From: Geodermatophilus obscurus DSM 43160
GTDB taxonomy: Bacteria; Actinomycetota; Actinomycetes; Mycobacteriales; Geodermatophilaceae
Length of the DNA stretch: 64,000 nucleotides
Assembly: GCF_000025345.1 (NCBI RefSeq)
Contig: NC_013757.1
Span: 2,108,001 to 2,172,000, forward strand
Direction: 5' to 3'
Shown here: positions 21,364 through 30,779 of the stretch, piece after piece
Layout of the letters: each line of letters opens with the position of its first letter
Numbering within the stretch: the first letter of the stretch is position 1
Position numbers and translations under genes: made by a program
Notes under the pieces: generated by a model
Told to the model about the DNA's origin: nothing
The model's database searches: none
What the model saw: only the letters and a program-made list of their open reading frames with translations

Positions 21364-23151
21364 GTGGACAGCACGCTGGAGCGGGGCCCTGCCTGGGCGC
21401 GGGGCACCCGCGGCCGGGTGGCCGGCATCGCCGCCGTCGTCCTGCTGGTCGTCGGGGTGGCGGTCAGCTGCGCCAAGGCCGGCGAGGACCGCGCCACCCT
21501 CCCCGTCTTCGGCGGCGGTCCGGACGCCGGGGTCACCGGGGTCCGGGCGCCGTCCGAGGCCTCCGGGGGCACGCTGCGGGTGGTGACCGGCGAGGTCGAC
21601 AACCTCGACCCGCAACGCTCCTACCTCCCCGGAGTGTGGAACCTCATGCGGCTCTACACCCGCACCCTGGTCAGCTACTCCTCCGAGCCCGGCCGCACCG
21701 CCGAGCTGGTGCCCGACCTCGCGACCGACCTGGGGACCACGCCCGACGGCGGGGCCACCTGGACCTTCACCCTCCGCGAGGGGGTGCGGTTCGAGACCGG
21801 CCAGCCGATCACCTCGCGCGACGTCAAGTACGGCATCGAGCGCTCGTTCGCCTCGGACGTGGTCGTCGGCGGCCCGACCCGTGTGGTCGAGCTGCTCGAC
21901 GACCCGGGCAACCCCTACGCCGGCCCGTACCAGGACGAGACGCCCGGCCGGCTGGGCCTGGCCTCGGTCGAGACGCCCGACGACCGCACCATCACCTTCC
22001 GGCTGCGCGCGCCCCAGCCGGACTTCCCGTACGTCATGGCGCTGCCCTCGAGCAGCCCGGTCCCGGCGGACCACGACACCGGCGCCGACTACGGCCTCGA
22101 CCCGGTCTCCTCCGGCCCCTACCTGGTCGCCACGCGGGACGACGTGACGGGCATCGTGCTCGAGCGCAACCCGCAGTGGGACCCGGCCACCGATGACGTC
22201 CGCACCGCGCTGCCCGACCGGGTCGTCGTGCGCACCGGGCTGACCGGTGTGCAGCGCGACCAGGCGCTGCTGGCCGGGTCCGCTGACGTCGACATCTCCG
22301 GCGCCGGCATCCAGGCGCCGACCACCGCCCGGCTGGGCGAGGACACCGGCGGCGAGGTCCGGCTGGTCGACCGGATCGACGAGGTGACCAACAACGTCGT
22401 CCGGCTGCTCGCGCTGCCGACGGACGTCGCGCCGTTCGACGACCCGGCCTGCCGGGCCGCGGTGGCCGCGGTCGTGGACCGCGCGGCGGTGCAGGAGGTG
22501 CTCGGCGGGCCCGCGGAGGCCGTGCGCACCTCCCAGCTGTGGCCGCGCGGCGTGGACGGCGGGCCGGAGGAGCCCGACCCGACCGCCGACCCCGCCACCG
22601 CCGAGGAGTCCCTGGCCGCCTGCGGCCGGCCGGAGGGCTTCGGCACCGTGCTCGCCGTCCCGGACGCCCCGACCGGCGTGGCCGTGGCCGAGGAGGTGGC
22701 CGGGCAACTCTCCGGCATCGGCATCGAGGCCGAGGTACGGGCGCTGGACGCACCGAGCTTCTACGCGACCGAGGTCGGCAACCCCGACCGGGTCCGCGAC
22801 AACGGGATCGGCATCGTGCTGGCCACCTGGACCGCCGACTTCCCGACCCCCGGCTCGTTCCTCGTGCCGCTGGTCGACGGCCGGTCAGTCAGCACCGTCG
22901 GCAACACCAACTTCGCCCGCCTGCGGGACCCCGGCATCGACGGGCTCATCGACGCCGCCCGCGCGGCCGCCGGCGACCCCGAGGCGGCCCGCGCGGCCTG
23001 GCGCGAGGTGGCGACCGCGGCCACCGCGACCGGCGCGTACGTGCCGCTGGCCGAGTCGCGGGTGCAGCTGCTGGCCGGCCAGCGGCTGCGCAACGGCGTG
23101 GTGATGGGCCCGTATACGAGCTACGACCTGGCGACCGCCGGCGTCCGCTGA
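21364..23151 (+). CDS. Peptide/solute-binding lipoprotein of an ABC importer (SBP_bac_5)
   Basis: The 595-residue protein is a family 5 extracellular solute-binding protein, the class that binds oligopeptides or nickel. The N-terminus has a basic region, a hydrophobic stretch and a probable lipobox with Cys36 (VAVSCAKAG), so the mature protein should be anchored to the outer face of the membrane. Family segments include GGTLRVVTGEVDNLDPQRSY, WTFTLREGVRFETGQPITSRDVKYGIERSF and DPVSSGPYLV. No permease or ATPase genes are adjacent, so it must use a transporter encoded elsewhere. It follows tpiA by 33 bp and precedes secG. Confidence 0.88.
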   Translation: MDSTLERGPAWARGTRGRVAGIAAVVLLVVGVAVSCAKAGEDRATLPVFGGGPDAGVTGVRAPSEASGGTLRVVTGEVDNLDPQRSYLPGVWNLMRLYTRTLVSYSSEPGRTAELVPDLATDLGTTPDGGATWTFTLREGVRFETGQPITSRDVKYGIERSFASDVVVGGPTRVVELLDDPGNPYAGPYQDETPGRLGLASVETPDDRTITFRLRAPQPDFPYVMALPSSSPVPADHDTGADYGLDPVSSGPYLVATRDDVTGIVLERNPQWDPATDDVRTALPDRVVVRTGLTGVQRDQALLAGSADVDISGAGIQAPTTARLGEDTGGEVRLVDRIDEVTNNVVRLLALPTDVAPFDDPACRAAVAAVVDRAAVQEVLGGPAEAVRTSQLWPRGVDGGPEEPDPTADPATAEESLAACGRPEGFGTVLAVPDAPTGVAVAEEVAGQLSGIGIEAEVRALDAPSFYATEVGNPDRVRDNGIGIVLATWTADFPTPGSFLVPLVDGRSVSTVGNTNFARLRDPGIDGLIDAARAAAGDPEAARAAWREVATAATATGAYVPLAESRVQLLAGQRLRNGVVMGPYTSYDLATAGVR

Positions 23152-23174
23152 CCGGGGGGACGCCGGCGGTCGGT

Positions 23175-23180
23175 TACCCT
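23175..23180 (+). promoter_or_regulatory. -10 element for secG
   Basis: TACCCT lies 6 bp before the secG ATG, which suggests a leaderless transcript. Confidence 0.35.
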
Positions 23181-23186
23181 CGAGGC

Positions 23187-23420
23187 ATGGTCGAGCTGGT
23201 CCTCAACGTGCTGCTGGTGCTCACCAGCGTGCTCCTCGTGGTGCTGATCCTGCTGCACCGCGGCAAGGGCGGGGGCCTGTCCTCGATGTTCGGCGGCGCG
23301 GTCTCCTCGCAGCTGTCCGGCTCCTCGGTCGTCGAGAAGAACCTCAACCGGCTCACCGTGTTCATCGGGCTGATCTGGACGGTCTGCATCGTCGGCCTGG
23401 GCATCCTGCTCAAGGTCTGA
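23187..23420 (+). CDS. secG: Preprotein translocase subunit SecG
   Basis: SecG is the small third subunit of the SecYEG channel. The 77-residue protein has two membrane segments (LNVLLVLTSVLLVVLILLH and LTVFIGLIWTVCIVGLGILL) joined by a cytoplasmic loop with the conserved GKGGGLSSMFGG motif. Length and topology are normal. The gap-pgk-tpiA-secG order is widespread in actinobacteria and other Gram-positives; here a solute-binding protein gene is inserted in between. A repeat copy follows the gene. Confidence 0.96.
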   Translation: MVELVLNVLLVLTSVLLVVLILLHRGKGGGLSSMFGGAVSSQLSGSSVVEKNLNRLTVFIGLIWTVCIVGLGILLKV

Positions 23421-23450
23421 AGGAGGACCCCGCCCTCCTCACCGTGGAAG

Positions 23451-23502
23451 GGCCCGTCCTCCCCACCCTCCGCAAGCTCAGGGCGGTGCCCGGGACGGGG
23501 CC
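23451..23502 (+). repeat. Interspersed hairpin repeat, copy 2 (after secG)
   Basis: GGCCCGTCC (23451) pairs with GGACGGGGCC (23493-23502) around CCCCACC, CTCCGCAAGCTCAG and GGGCGG. A small extra hairpin, AGGAGG/CCTCCT, precedes it right after the stop. A related tail, GTTCCAGCGCGTCACC, occurs at 23526. Confidence 0.65.
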
Positions 23503-23672
23503 GCGGCGAGCCTCTGGCCGGTGCGGTTCCAGCGCGTCACCACGCTCGCCTCGTGGTCCGGTGAACGCCGAGGTCACCGGGACCAAAGTCCTCCGCACGG
23601 CATGATCCAGCCCATAGACTGCCCCGGCGACCACCGGTCGCTGCACACGGCTGAGACGCACAGGGGGCACTC

Positions 23673-24014
23673 GTGTCTGGTGGTAACGCGATCCGGGGCA
23701 CGCGGGTGGGCGCCGGGCCGATGGGGGAGGCCGAGCGCGGCGAGACCGCTCCCCGCCGGCGGGTGCCGTTCTGGTGCGCCCAGGGGCACGAGACGCAGGT
23801 GTCCTTCGCCTCGGACGCCGAGGTACCCGAGCTGTGGGACTGCCCGCGCTGCGGTCTGCCCGCCGGCCAGGACCAGGCGGCCCCGCCGCCCGCGCCGCGC
23901 ACCGAGCCCTACAAGACCCACCTGGCCTACGTCCGCGAACGGCGCAGCGACGCCGACGGCGACGCCCTCCTCGAGGAGGCTCTGGCCAAGCTGCGGGCCC
24001 GCCGCGGCGCCTGA
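23673..24014 (+). CDS. rbpA: RNA polymerase-binding protein RbpA
   Basis: RbpA is an essential actinobacterial transcription factor that stabilises promoter open complexes with the housekeeping sigma factor. The 113-residue copy begins MSGGNAIRGTRVGAGPMGEAE. It holds the zinc-binding core RVPFWCAQGHETQVSFA with WDCPRCGLPAG, and ends with the sigma-interacting part KTHLAYVRERRSDADGDALL. The GTG start at 23673 follows GGGGGCACTC. A TAGACT hexamer at 23615-23620 is a possible -10 about 50 bp upstream. A repeat copy starts directly after the stop. Confidence 0.97.
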   Translation: MSGGNAIRGTRVGAGPMGEAERGETAPRRRVPFWCAQGHETQVSFASDAEVPELWDCPRCGLPAGQDQAAPPPAPRTEPYKTHLAYVRERRSDADGDALLEEALAKLRARRGA

Positions 24015-24072
24015 AAGGACCCCTCTGCCCCCCACCGCTCGCAGGCTCGCGGCGGGCCCCTGCAGAGGGGCC
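24015..24072 (+). repeat. Interspersed hairpin repeat, copy 3 (after rbpA)
   Basis: GGACCCCTCTGC (24017-24028) pairs with GCAGAGGGGCC (24062-24072). Between the arms lies a core almost identical to copy 1, including CCCCACCGCTCGCAGGCTCG. The arms differ from copy 1 in a compensating way (CTCCTGC/GCAGGAG against CTCTGC/GCAGAG), so the stem itself is conserved. Confidence 0.8.
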
Positions 24073-24336
24073 GAGCCTCACTCCTGTGGCGGTCGCGGCT
24101 GGGGCACGGCCGTCCACGGCACCCAGGTCGCCCGCTCTCAGTTCCAGTAGCAGCCCCGGTGCGCGAGGGGTGCGACGGGGAGGTCGACCGGCGCCCGGCG
24201 GAGCGTGCGGCTGGTGGGCGGGGCGGGGAGCGTCATTACGGTCTCCACGGCGGTGGGACGGCGGCCGGGCGGCTACCGGTCGCGGCCCGCAGTGTGCACC
24301 TCCGGCACCTCGCCCACCAGGGTCCGCCGTCCCCGG
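24073..24336 (+). other. Intergenic DNA between rbpA and pgl, no gene seen
   Basis: The two flanking genes converge here. I see no supported reading frame. A short hairpin, GGTCAG-CC-CTGACC, covers the pgl stop (24336-24349) and may help termination from that side. Confidence 0.4.
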
Positions 24337-25152
24337 TCAGCCCTGACCGGCGAGCTCCCCGGCTGCCTCGGCGTCCAGCAGCCAGCGGGTCGCCCGGCGC
24401 CCGTGCACCCCGGCCGCGGGCAGCTCCTCGGGTGTCGCGCCACCGGTCAGCGCCCGCGCCACGGCCGGTGCCTTAGCCGCGCCGGAGACCAGCAGCCACA
24501 CCTCCTCGGCCGCGTTGATCGCGGAGAAGCCGAGGCTGATCCGGGTCGGCGGCGGCTTGGGGCAGTCGCGCACCGCGAACACGGCGCGCTCGTCGGAGAC
24601 CGCAGGCGTCCCGGGGAAGACCGACGCCACGTGCCCCTCGGGGCCCATGCCGAGCAGCAGCAGGTCGATGCGGGGGAGCGGCTGCCCCCCCGGCGCCGCG
24701 GCGGCCAGTTGGTCGGCGTACCAGGCGGCGGCGTCCTCGGGCTCGGCGAAGCCGGCGTCCGAGGCCGGCACGGCGTGGACGCGCTCCGCCGGGACCCCGG
24801 CCGGGTCCAGCAGCGCCTGCCGGGCGCCCCGCTCGTTGCGGTCGCCGTCGTCGGCGGGCACCCAGCGCTCGTCGCCCCACCAGACGTCGACCGCGGTCCA
24901 GTCCACCCGCTCGCGCGCCGGCTCGCGCACCAGGTCGGCCACCCGCTCGAGGACGGCGGTGCCGATGCCCCCGCCGGTGAGGACGACCGACGCCGTCCCG
25001 TGCACGGCCTGCGCGGCGGCCAGCCGGGCGACCAGCGCCGCGGCGACGGCGCGGGCCAGCCGGTCGGCATCGGGCTCGACGACGACGTCCGGCGTGGGGG
25101 AGCCCGCCGCGGCCGTCCGGGCGGGGACGCGGTCCCCGGGGGGCAGCGTCAC
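24337..25152 (-). CDS. pgl: 6-phosphogluconolactonase
   Basis: Pgl hydrolyses 6-phosphoglucono-lactone, the second step of the oxidative pentose phosphate path. The protein (271 residues from the GTG at 25152) has the NagB/DevB-type fold with VVLTGGGIGTAVLER, VDVWWGDERWVPADDGDRNERGAR and LLLLGMGPEGHVASVFPG, followed by RISLGFSAINAAEEVWLLVSG. The start codon overlaps the opcA stop (GTGA). It is the last gene of the minus-strand series tkt-tal-pgi-zwf-opcA-pgl. Confidence 0.95.
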   Translation of the reverse strand: MTLPPGDRVPARTAAAGSPTPDVVVEPDADRLARAVAAALVARLAAAQAVHGTASVVLTGGGIGTAVLERVADLVREPARERVDWTAVDVWWGDERWVPADDGDRNERGARQALLDPAGVPAERVHAVPASDAGFAEPEDAAAWYADQLAAAAPGGQPLPRIDLLLLGMGPEGHVASVFPGTPAVSDERAVFAVRDCPKPPPTRISLGFSAINAAEEVWLLVSGAAKAPAVARALTGGATPEELPAAGVHGRRATRWLLDAEAAGELAGQG

Positions 25153-26270
25153 GGAACGGCCTGCCCGGCGTCGCGGGCGCCCTGGTCGGCGTCGTCCACG
25201 CCCTGCTGGGCGACCTCGTCCGTGCCCTCCGAGTCCGGCGGGACGGCAGGGAGCGTCTCCCCGCCGCTGCCGGCGTTCTCCTCGGCCGGGTCGAACCACA
25301 CGTACTCGCGCACGGCGGAGCGGTATGCCAGGTCCGGCACGCCGGTGGTGCTCTCCAGCGCTTCCGCGAAGGGCTCGTCGGGGTCGAGGCGACGCAGCTC
25401 CTCGCCGACCAGGTCGCCGAGCTGCCGGTCGGGCAGGGCAACCGTCGCCTCCGGCCGGTAGGGCTGGTGGATGACCGCCCCGCCGCGCCGGTCGGCCGCC
25501 ACCCGGACCTGCTCGTCCTGGTCCAGCTCCAGCACCACTGCCGAGACCCCGCTGGGCCCGGCCCGCCGCTCGCCGGACACCACCGGGATCTCGCGCCCGC
25601 AGCGCGCGCTCAGCCAGCCGGCCAGCAGCAGCGCGGTGGCGTTCCCCGGATCCCCCTCGACCCGGCCGCCCAGCACCTGGACGGCGTCGCCGCGGCGCCC
25701 GGACACCGAGTCCACCGTCGAGGTCAGCGTGGCGCGCCACGGGGTGCTGCGGGTCCAGGCCAGGTCGGTGTCACCCGGCGCGTAGTCCTCGGCACGGGCG
25801 CGCAGCGCGGCCAGCTGGTCCTGGGCCAGCGAGCTGTCGGTGATCCGCCGGTCGGCGATCACCGCCAGCGCGTCGGTGGACAGCTGCTCCGGCGGCGTGC
25901 CGTGCCACCAGGTCACCACGGGGGCGTCGGCGGCCAGCAGCGGCAGCACCACCGACTCGGCGTGCAGCGCCAGCCGGCCGTACATGCGCATGACCACGGC
26001 CTCGCCGGGGCCCAGCCGCCCGCCGATCAGCACCTCGGCGTCCAGCCGCGGCGACGGCGCCTCGATCTGCCGGCGGACGACGATCAGCAGCCGGCAGGGG
26101 TGCTGCTCGGCGGCGGCCGTCGCGGCCTCCTCGGCCTCGGCCACCCGGTTCTCGTCGGCCACGACCACCAGGGTCAGCGCGACGCCGGAGAGCACCGCGC
26201 CGCCGGTGCGGCGCTGCGCGGCGAGCTCCTTGACCACGGCGGAGCCGGTGGTGTCCCACAGGGTCGTCAT
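25149..26270 (-). CDS. opcA: Glucose-6-phosphate dehydrogenase assembly protein OpcA
   Basis: OpcA is required for oligomerisation and activity of glucose-6-phosphate dehydrogenase, in cyanobacteria and actinobacteria, and is a redox-sensitive subunit in mycobacteria. The 373-residue protein begins MTTLWDTTGSAVVKELA. It has the conserved blocks HPCRLLIVVRR, AEVLIGGRLGPGEAVVMRMYG, LPLLAADAPVVTWWHG, IADRRITDSS and DLAWTRSTPWRATLTS. The last 45 residues are acidic and Gln/Asp-rich, a variable tail. It lies between zwf, its partner, and pgl, which it overlaps. Confidence 0.95.
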   Translation of the reverse strand: MTTLWDTTGSAVVKELAAQRRTGGAVLSGVALTLVVVADENRVAEAEEAATAAAEQHPCRLLIVVRRQIEAPSPRLDAEVLIGGRLGPGEAVVMRMYGRLALHAESVVLPLLAADAPVVTWWHGTPPEQLSTDALAVIADRRITDSSLAQDQLAALRARAEDYAPGDTDLAWTRSTPWRATLTSTVDSVSGRRGDAVQVLGGRVEGDPGNATALLLAGWLSARCGREIPVVSGERRAGPSGVSAVVLELDQDEQVRVAADRRGGAVIHQPYRPEATVALPDRQLGDLVGEELRRLDPDEPFAEALESTTGVPDLAYRSAVREYVWFDPAEENAGSGGETLPAVPPDSEGTDEVAQQGVDDADQGARDAGQAVP

Positions 26271-26310
26271 CGGGTTCCCTCCCGTCGGGCGGCTGTAGCG
26301 GGTTCGCGCC

Positions 26311-27828
26311 TCACGGACGCCGCCACCGGCGGCCCTCGGCGGCCAGCATCTCGTCGGCCGCCCGCGGCCCCCACTCGCCGGCCCGGTAGGCCTGCGGCGT
26401 CGTGCCCTCCCAGAACTCCTCGAGCGGGTCGATCACCGCCCAGGAGGCCTCGACCTCGGCGTTGCGCGGGAAGAGCGTGGCGTCGCCGAGCAGGACGTCG
26501 AGCAGCAGCCGCTCGTAGGCCTCGGGGCTGGCCTCGGTGAACTGCTCGCCGTAGAGGAAGTCCATCGCGACGTCGCGGACCTCCATCACGCTGCCGGGCA
26601 CCTTCGACCCGAACTTCAGGGTCATCCCCTCGTCAGGCTGCACGCGGATGACCAGCTGGTTGTTGCCCAGCTCCTCGGTGTCGGTGTCGGCGAAGGGCAG
26701 GTGCGGCGCGCGCTTGAACACCAGCGCGATCTCGGTGACCCGCCGTGGCAGCCGCTTGCCGGTGCGCAGGTAGAACGGCACGCCGGCCCAGCGGCGGGTC
26801 TCCACGCCCAGCCGGACGGCGGCGTAGGTCTCGGTGGTGGAGTGCGCGTCGACGCCCTCCTCCTGCCGGTAGCCGGTGGCCCGCTGGCCGGCCAGCCAGC
26901 CCTGCTCGTACTGGCCGCGGACGGCAGAGGTGGCGAGGTCCTCCGGCAGCGAGATCGCGCGCAGCACCTTGAGCTTCTCGGTGCGGATCTCCTCGGCGGA
27001 GAACTCGACCGGCTCCTCCATCGCGGTGAGCGCCAGCAGCTGCAGCAGGTGGTTCTGCAGCACGTCGCGGGCGGCGCCGGTCTGCTCGTAGAACTGCGCC
27101 CGCCCGCCGATCCCGACGTCCTCGGCCATGGTGATCTGCACCGAGTCGACGTGGTGGCCGTTCCAGACCGGCTCGAACAGCTCGTTGGCGAACCGCAGCG
27201 CCATCAGGTTCTGGACGGTCTCCTTGCCCAGGTAGTGGTCGATGCGGAAGACGTCCTCGGCGGTGAACACGGAGTCGACGAGTTCGTTCAGCTCCCGGCT
27301 GGAGGCCAGGTCGGTGCCGAACGGCTTCTCCACCACGACCCGGCGCCACCGTCCGGGGGTGCTGTCGGCCATGCCGGTGCGTTGCATCTGCTTGAGCACG
27401 ACCGGGAACATCGTCGGCGGGATGGAGAGGTAGAACGCGGCGTTGCCGCCGATGCCGTGGCTGCCCTCGAGCTCGCCGAGGGTGGCGGCCAGCTGGTCGA
27501 AGGCGTTGTCGTCGTCGAAGGAGCCCTGCACGAACCGGACGCTGGCGGCCAGCCGCTCCCAGACCTCCTCGCGCCACGGGGTGCGGGCGGCCTTGCGGGC
27601 GGCGTCGCGCGCCAGCTCGGCGAAGTCCTCGTCGCCCCAGTCGCGGCGGGCGAAGCCCAGGAGGGCGAAGTTGGTGGGCAGCAGCCCGCGGTTGGCCAGG
27701 TCGTAGACGGCCGGCAGCAGCTTCTTGCGGGCCAGGTCCCCGGTGATGCCGAAGACGACCAGGGCGCAGGGCTCGGGTACGCGGGGCAGCCGCCGGTCCC
27801 GCGGATCGCGCAGCGGGTTGGAGATCAT
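26311..27828 (-). CDS. zwf: Glucose-6-phosphate 1-dehydrogenase
   Basis: This enzyme starts the oxidative pentose phosphate path and makes NADPH. The 505-residue protein has the cofactor motif VFGITGDLARKKLLPA near the N-terminus, VVEKPFGTDLASS, the substrate-binding signature RIDHYLGKETVQN, and RWAGVPFYLRTGKRLP further on. I start at the ATG at 27828 (MISNPLRDPRDR), which has AGGAC upstream; a longer frame has no family match. It is 40 bp from opcA. Confidence 0.98.
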   Translation of the reverse strand: MISNPLRDPRDRRLPRVPEPCALVVFGITGDLARKKLLPAVYDLANRGLLPTNFALLGFARRDWGDEDFAELARDAARKAARTPWREEVWERLAASVRFVQGSFDDDNAFDQLAATLGELEGSHGIGGNAAFYLSIPPTMFPVVLKQMQRTGMADSTPGRWRRVVVEKPFGTDLASSRELNELVDSVFTAEDVFRIDHYLGKETVQNLMALRFANELFEPVWNGHHVDSVQITMAEDVGIGGRAQFYEQTGAARDVLQNHLLQLLALTAMEEPVEFSAEEIRTEKLKVLRAISLPEDLATSAVRGQYEQGWLAGQRATGYRQEEGVDAHSTTETYAAVRLGVETRRWAGVPFYLRTGKRLPRRVTEIALVFKRAPHLPFADTDTEELGNNQLVIRVQPDEGMTLKFGSKVPGSVMEVRDVAMDFLYGEQFTEASPEAYERLLLDVLLGDATLFPRNAEVEASWAVIDPLEEFWEGTTPQAYRAGEWGPRAADEMLAAEGRRWRRP

Positions 27829-27933
27829 GGTCCGTCCTCGAGGTCGGAGGGGTGTCCGCCGTCCGGCGCGGCGGTGCACCGGGCGGCGGGTCGTGCGGGT
27901 GCGCTCGTGGAGTCTGATCCTCCCCGAGGCTGC

Positions 27934-29532
27934 TCAGCCGAGCGCGTCGAGCAGCTGGCCGGTGCCCGCGGCCCGGTCGGTCAGGTGCAGGTGCAGCAGC
28001 GGCCGCTGCCGCACGACCAGGGCCTGCCGGTCACCCGCGGCCTGGGCGGCCTGCAGCGTCGCGAAGCCGTAGGGCTGGTCGGGCACCGGGAGGTCCGCGG
28101 CGACGGCCCCGGTGAGCTGCAGGAACGCGCCGGTCCGCGGGCCGCCCTTGTGGTACTGGCCGGTGGCGTGCAGGGAGCGCGGGGCCCACCCGAAGGTGAC
28201 GGCGTGCCCGGTGTGCCGGGCCAGCGCGGCCCGCAGCTCGCCGGCGCGGGCATCGGCCCACCGGTCCAGGTACGCCATCACCGCGAGGTAGCCCCGCGGC
28301 GGGACTGCGGCCAGCAGCGCCTGCAGGGCCAGGGTCACCCCGTCGTGCTGGGGGAGGTCCACCCCCTCGAGCAGCCCGCCCGGCGCGCGCAGCTCGACCG
28401 CGCCGATCGTCGCCATCGGCGGCTCGACGGGCGGGCCGGCGTCCAGCAGCCGCCGGGTGTTCTCCTCCGTCTCGACCACGTCCGGCTGGTCGAACGGGTT
28501 GGTGCCGAGCACCCGCCCGGCCACGGCGGTGGCGTACTCCCAGCCGAGGAACTGTGCGCCGAGCGGGCCGGTCACGCCGACGGAGGGGCCCGGCTCGACC
28601 GGGTCGCCGCCGACGACGACCAGCAGCGCGTCGGGGGCGGTGGCGCCGGGGGCGTCGGGCGACTCGACGACGACCGGCAGCAGCCCGCGGCCGTCCTTAC
28701 CGGTGGACCCGGCGACCAGCTGCTCGGCCCAGTCGCCGAAGCCGGTGATCGGGGAGCCGCCGTCGGCGAGGGTGACCTTGTCGCGACCGGTGCGGAAGCC
28801 CGCGCTCATGGCCACGCCCAGCTCGAGCGCGGCGTTGCCGGGCTCGGCCAGGTGCTCGGCGAGCTCGGCGGCCTCCTCGAGCAGTGCACCGACGTCGGCT
28901 CCGGCCAGCGCCGCCGGGACCAGGCCGAACGCCGACAGCGCGCTGTAGCGGCCGCCGACGTGCGGGTCGGCGAGGAACACCTCGCGGGCGCCCATCGCCG
29001 CGCCGGTCTCCGCCAGCGGCGAGCCCGGGTCGGTGACGACGACGAACCGGGCGCCGATCTGCTTCTCGTCGAGGCCCGCGTCGGCGAACGCCTGGATGAA
29101 CGCGCGCCGCTGGCTGTCGGTCTCCACCGTGCCGCCGGACTCGGCGCTGAGCACGACGACGGTGCGGTCCAGGTCGGTCATGGCGGCGGCGACCTGGTGC
29201 GGGTCGGTGGTGTCCAGGACGACGAGCGGCACGCCCGCCGTCCGGCAGACCACCTCCGGGGCCAGCGACGAGCCGCCCACCCCGCAGAGCACGACCCGGT
29301 CCAGGCCCTCGAACTGCAGCTCGGCGCGCAGCTCGGCCAGCCGGGCGACCAACGGCCGCGAGGTCGCCGGCAGGTCCAGCCAGCCCAGCCGGACCGAGGC
29401 CTCGCGCTCGGCCTCCGGCCCCCACAGGGTGGGGTCCTCGGCCACCAGCCGGGCGGCGACGTCGTCGCCGGCCAGCTGGGTCCGCACCGGCTCGGGGACG
29501 TCGAGCCCGGTGCAGCCGAACGCGAAGGTCAC
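27934..29532 (-). CDS. pgi: Glucose-6-phosphate isomerase
   Basis: Pgi interconverts glucose 6-phosphate and fructose 6-phosphate, joining glycolysis with the pentose phosphate genes around it. The 532-residue protein contains the sugar isomerase segments VVLCGVGGSSLAPEV, VVLSAESGGTVET, GRYSALSAFGLVPAALAG, and the C-terminal SLHATGQYHKGGPRTGAFLQL. This version resembles the isomerase half of actinobacterial Tal-Pgi fusions more than the E. coli enzyme, which fits its place next to tal. The GTG start has GGGAGG 5 nt upstream. Confidence 0.92.
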   Translation of the reverse strand: MTFAFGCTGLDVPEPVRTQLAGDDVAARLVAEDPTLWGPEAEREASVRLGWLDLPATSRPLVARLAELRAELQFEGLDRVVLCGVGGSSLAPEVVCRTAGVPLVVLDTTDPHQVAAAMTDLDRTVVVLSAESGGTVETDSQRRAFIQAFADAGLDEKQIGARFVVVTDPGSPLAETGAAMGAREVFLADPHVGGRYSALSAFGLVPAALAGADVGALLEEAAELAEHLAEPGNAALELGVAMSAGFRTGRDKVTLADGGSPITGFGDWAEQLVAGSTGKDGRGLLPVVVESPDAPGATAPDALLVVVGGDPVEPGPSVGVTGPLGAQFLGWEYATAVAGRVLGTNPFDQPDVVETEENTRRLLDAGPPVEPPMATIGAVELRAPGGLLEGVDLPQHDGVTLALQALLAAVPPRGYLAVMAYLDRWADARAGELRAALARHTGHAVTFGWAPRSLHATGQYHKGGPRTGAFLQLTGAVAADLPVPDQPYGFATLQAAQAAGDRQALVVRQRPLLHLHLTDRAAGTGQLLDALG

Positions 29533-29578
29533 GCGGCCTCCCCGCCGGCGCTCGTCGGGCGTGCACCGTCGGGTGGGG

Positions 29579-30682
29579 TCACTTCTTGTCCTGGAGCTCG
29601 CTGCGCACCGACTCGGTCAGCTCGTCCCACGAGTCGACGAACTTCTGCACGCCCTCGTCCTCGATCACCCGGAAGACGTCGTCGAGGTCGACGCCGGCCT
29701 CGGCCACGGCCTTCAGGACCGAGGCGGCGTCCTCGTAGGTCTGCTGGACCGGGGTGCCGGGCTCGCCGTGGTCGGCGTAGGCCTTCATCGTCTTCTCCGG
29801 CATGGTGTTGACCGTGCCGGGGGCGACGAGCTCGCTGACGTAGAGGGTGTCGGGGTACTCGGGGTTCTTCACGCCCGTCGACGCCCACAGCGGCCGCTGC
29901 GGCCGGGCGCCCTTTGCCTCCAGCGCCTTCCAGCGGTCGGAGGAGAAGACCTCCTCGTAGGCCTGGTAGGCCAGCTGGGCGTTGGCCAGCGCCGCCTTGC
30001 CCTTGAGGTGGTCGGCGCCCGCCTTCTCCAGCCGCTTGTCGATCTCGGTGTCCACGCGGGACACGAAGAACGACGCCACCGAGGCGATGCCCGACAGGTC
30101 CGCGTCGGCGTCCTCGGCCAGCCGCTGCTCCAGCCCGGACAGGTAGGCGTCCATGACCGCCCGGTACCGCTCGAGGCTGAAGATGAGGGTGACGTTCACA
30201 CTGATGCCGCGGGAGATGGACGTCGTGATCGCCGGCAGGCCGGCCTCGGTGGCCGGGATCTTGATGTAGAGGTTCTTCCGGTCGACCAGCCACCACAGGT
30301 GCGCGGCCTCGGCGGCCGTCGCGTCGGTGTCGTGGGCCAGGCCGGGGGCGACCTCCAGCGACACCCGGCCGTCGCCGGGCTGCCGCTCCGCCACCGGCGC
30401 GAGCAGGTCGCAGGCGTCGCGGACGTCGGCGGCGGTGATGGTGCGCAGCGCCTCCTCGACGCTGACCGACCGCACCGCGAGGGCGTGCAGCTGGTCGTCG
30501 TAGGACTCCGACCCGCTGATCGCCGCGGCGAAGATGGTCGGGTTGGTGGTGACGCCGACGACGCTGTACTCGTCGACCAGCGACTGCAGGTTCCCGCTGC
30601 GGATGCGGTCGCGGGAGAGGTCGTCGAGCCAGACGGCGACCCCGGCCGACGACAGCTCGGCCAGCTTCTCGTTCTGTGCCAT
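29579..30682 (-). CDS. tal: Transaldolase
   Basis: Transaldolase moves a dihydroxyacetone unit between sugar phosphates in the non-oxidative pentose phosphate path. The 367-residue protein has the family opening [30 protein letters not shown], the Schiff-base Lys in [27 protein letters not shown], and [19 protein letters not shown]. It matches the longer actinobacterial and cyanobacterial type. A repeat copy separates it from tkt upstream, and pgi follows after 46 bp. Confidence 0.97.
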   Translation of the reverse strand: MAQNEKLAELSSAGVAVWLDDLSRDRIRSGNLQSLVDEYSVVGVTTNPTIFAAAISGSESYDDQLHALAVRSVSVEEALRTITAADVRDACDLLAPVAERQPGDGRVSLEVAPGLAHDTDATAAEAAHLWWLVDRKNLYIKIPATEAGLPAITTSISRGISVNVTLIFSLERYRAVMDAYLSGLEQRLAEDADADLSGIASVASFFVSRVDTEIDKRLEKAGADHLKGKAALANAQLAYQAYEEVFSSDRWKALEAKGARPQRPLWASTGVKNPEYPDTLYVSELVAPGTVNTMPEKTMKAYADHGEPGTPVQQTYEDAASVLKAVAEAGVDLDDVFRVIEDEGVQKFVDSWDELTESVRSELQDKK

Positions 30683-30713
30683 TTCTCGTGCCTTTCGTGT
30701 CCGGCCCGGGAGT

Positions 30714-30770
30714 GGCCCCGCTGTAGGGGCCCGCCGCGAGCTTGCGAGTGGTGGGGACAGCGGGGTCCTT
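30714..30770 (-). repeat. Interspersed hairpin repeat, copy 4 (after tkt)
   Basis: On the minus strand GGACCCCGCTGT pairs with ACAGCGGGGCC around CCCCACCACTCGCAAGCTCG and GCGGCGGGCCCC. It lies 9 bp after the tkt stop, in the same orientation relative to its gene as the other copies. It lies between tkt and tal, so it may reduce tal expression relative to tkt. Confidence 0.75.
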
Positions 30771-30779
30771 CGAGGGTCC

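Noticed and set aside
26701-29811. A 1036-codon plus-strand frame opposite zwf and pgi.
   Set aside because: Low complexity and no motifs; the opposite strand holds two enzymes with complete active sites.
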